Below, piece by piece: positions 23,167 to 23,844 of a DNA stretch of 23,844 bases. The position numbers and the translations under genes were made by a program. A model generated the notes under the pieces. It was not told the DNA's origin, did not search any database, and worked only from the letters and a program-made list of their open reading frames with translations. Source of the stretch: JBDKTK01 sp964556675 (GTDB lineage: Bacteria > Desulfobacterota > Syntrophia > Syntrophales > UBA4778); NCBI GenBank assembly GCA_964556675.1, contig CAZKYN010000014.1:1-23844 (forward strand). The letters run 5' to 3'. The stretch's first letter is position 1, and each line of letters begins with the position of its first letter.

Positions 23167-23700
23167 CTATTTGATTTTTACCGGCATGCCCGAGACCACG
23201 AACCAGGCCTCGTCCGCATGTTCGGCTATGGACTGGTTGCAGCGCCCCGCCAGGTCCCGGAATTTCCTGGCCTCGGGATTGTCGGGTACGATCCCCATTC
23301 CCACCTCGTTAGTGACAAAGATGACTGTCCCGGCGCTGCCGCGGCACGCCTTGATGATATCGAGGCAAAGCAGGGCAATGTCATCCTCCGTGACATTGCT
23401 GCCCGCTTGTCCGGCCTCGTACATGACATTATTGACCCAGAGGGTAAGGCAGTCGACGAGCAGGATATCGTGCCCGCAGCCGCTGATCACGCCTGCAAGG
23501 TTTACATTTTCTTCAATGGTGGACCAGGCGGCGCCGGCGCGCTTCTCCTGGTGCTTTTTCACCCTCTCCGCCGTTTCGGAATCGATGACGGGACAGGTGG
23601 CGACATAGGCCTTTGTACCCGCGAGGGATTCGGCGTACTTCTGGGCGTAGTCGCTTTTTCCGCTGCGGCTCCCGCCGGTTACCAGGACTATCCGGGCCAT
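23167..23700 (-). CDS. cobU: Adenosylcobinamide kinase / adenosylcobinamide-phosphate guanylyltransferase
   Basis: Phosphorylates adenosylcobinamide and transfers GMP to the phosphate in nucleotide-loop assembly. The 177-residue protein has P-loop VTGGSRSGKSDYA (7-19), the region with His50 in KKHQEKR that aligns with the guanylylated histidine, VTNEVGMGIVPDNPEARKFR, and ends VSGMPVKIK, close to Salmonella CobU. I chose ATG 23698-23700 (MARIVLVTGG) with GAGGAGG 11 bases upstream; a TTG 36 bases earlier would add a non-family MIRLNIEEALTP leader. Confidence 0.96.
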   Translation of the reverse strand: MARIVLVTGGSRSGKSDYAQKYAESLAGTKAYVATCPVIDSETAERVKKHQEKRAGAAWSTIEENVNLAGVISGCGHDILLVDCLTLWVNNVMYEAGQAGSNVTEDDIALLCLDIIKACRGSAGTVIFVTNEVGMGIVPDNPEARKFRDLAGRCNQSIAEHADEAWFVVSGMPVKIK

Positions 23701-23732
23701 AGGTGTTAAAGCCTCCTCGATATTCAACCTGA

Positions 23733-23844
23733 TCAATCGCTGAAATTATCCAACCCCGTCAATACGCCGCCCTCTTTAAACAGCCGGATACTGGTCATGC
23801 AACCCGGCCTGATATCGTAGAGAAGGTAATTGCGAGGGTCCAGC
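23733..23844 (-). CDS. C-terminal fragment of a probable alpha-ribazole phosphatase
   Basis: The last 36 codons of a minus-strand gene that enters from the right edge, ending at TGA 23733-23735, about 30 bases before cobU. The visible peptide has a strand-rich end (YLLYDIRPGCMTSIRLF, then VLTGLDNFSD) of the kind that closes histidine-phosphatase-fold proteins such as CobC, where a 'T-x-I-x-x-F' strand and an 'L..LN' end are usual. The position at the head of cobU-cobT-cobS fits CobC, which dephosphorylates alpha-ribazole-5'-phosphate. The catalytic RHG region is outside the window, so the call is tentative. Confidence 0.45.
   Translation of the reverse strand, partial: LDPRNYLLYDIRPGCMTSIRLFKEGGVLTGLDNFSD

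Noticed and set aside
1..23844. Cobalamin riboswitch, CRISPR array, tRNA/rRNA or mobile element
   Set aside because: I looked for the B12-box type sequence in the intergenic gaps, direct repeat-spacer arrays and tRNA folds, and saw none; intergenic gaps inside the operon are too short for a riboswitch.

Overview
The window is dominated by one long minus-strand operon for anaerobic (early-cobalt) adenosylcobalamin biosynthesis, with its cobalt transporter, followed on the same strand by a cobalamin-dependent methionine synthase. GC-rich DNA, dispersed inverted-repeat elements, a lipoprotein of the DUF3047 type and the cbi-style oxygen-independent pathway suggest an anaerobic bacterium of the Desulfobacterota/Nitrospirota kind. 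This placement is an inference from gene style, not from a marker gene. A run of exactly 100 N flanked by an identical 55-bp sequence shows that this is an assembled scaffold, probably metagenomic.

Layout, read along the transcribed minus strand from high to low coordinates. (i) 23844-21315: end of a probable alpha-ribazole phosphatase, then cobU, cobT and cobS (nucleotide-loop assembly). (ii) 21318-15847: a fused cobD-cbiP gene, cbiB, the corrinoid adenosyltransferase and cbiA (adenosylation, amidations, aminopropanol arm). (iii) 15850-14717: a cbiC-cbiX fusion. (iv) 14720-11886: cbiM, a cbiN-like small membrane protein, cbiQ and cbiO (ECF-type cobalt uptake). (v) 11889-6202: cbiD, cbiE, cbiL, cbiF, cbiG, cbiH and cbiJ (corrin ring methylation, contraction and reduction). 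(vi) 6132-2973: a separate methionine-synthase reactivation-domain protein and a MetH lacking that domain. (vii) 2868-1364: pyrE and a DUF3047 lipoprotein. The plus strand carries only nfi (endonuclease V, 485-1183). The left edge holds the 5' end of a secreted protein on the minus strand.

The operon runs roughly opposite to pathway order: late steps are promoter-proximal and ring-building steps distal. Most junctions are 4-bp ATGA or GTGA overlaps, which implies translational coupling. Together the genes take sirohydrochlorin plus cobalt to adenosylcobalamin, and the following metH genes use the cofactor. CbiT (cobalt-precorrin-6B decarboxylase/C15 methyltransferase) is not found in the window. 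No cobalamin riboswitch is visible inside it; one would be expected upstream of 23844.

The strongest unusual points are: the CobD-CbiP fusion, which would make both substrates of the next gene product (CbiB); a dispersed repeat inserted in frame into the 5' end of cbiM; a CbiG without its middle domain; a split MetH; and an assembly break in cbiL that can be repaired by merging the 55-bp overlap.
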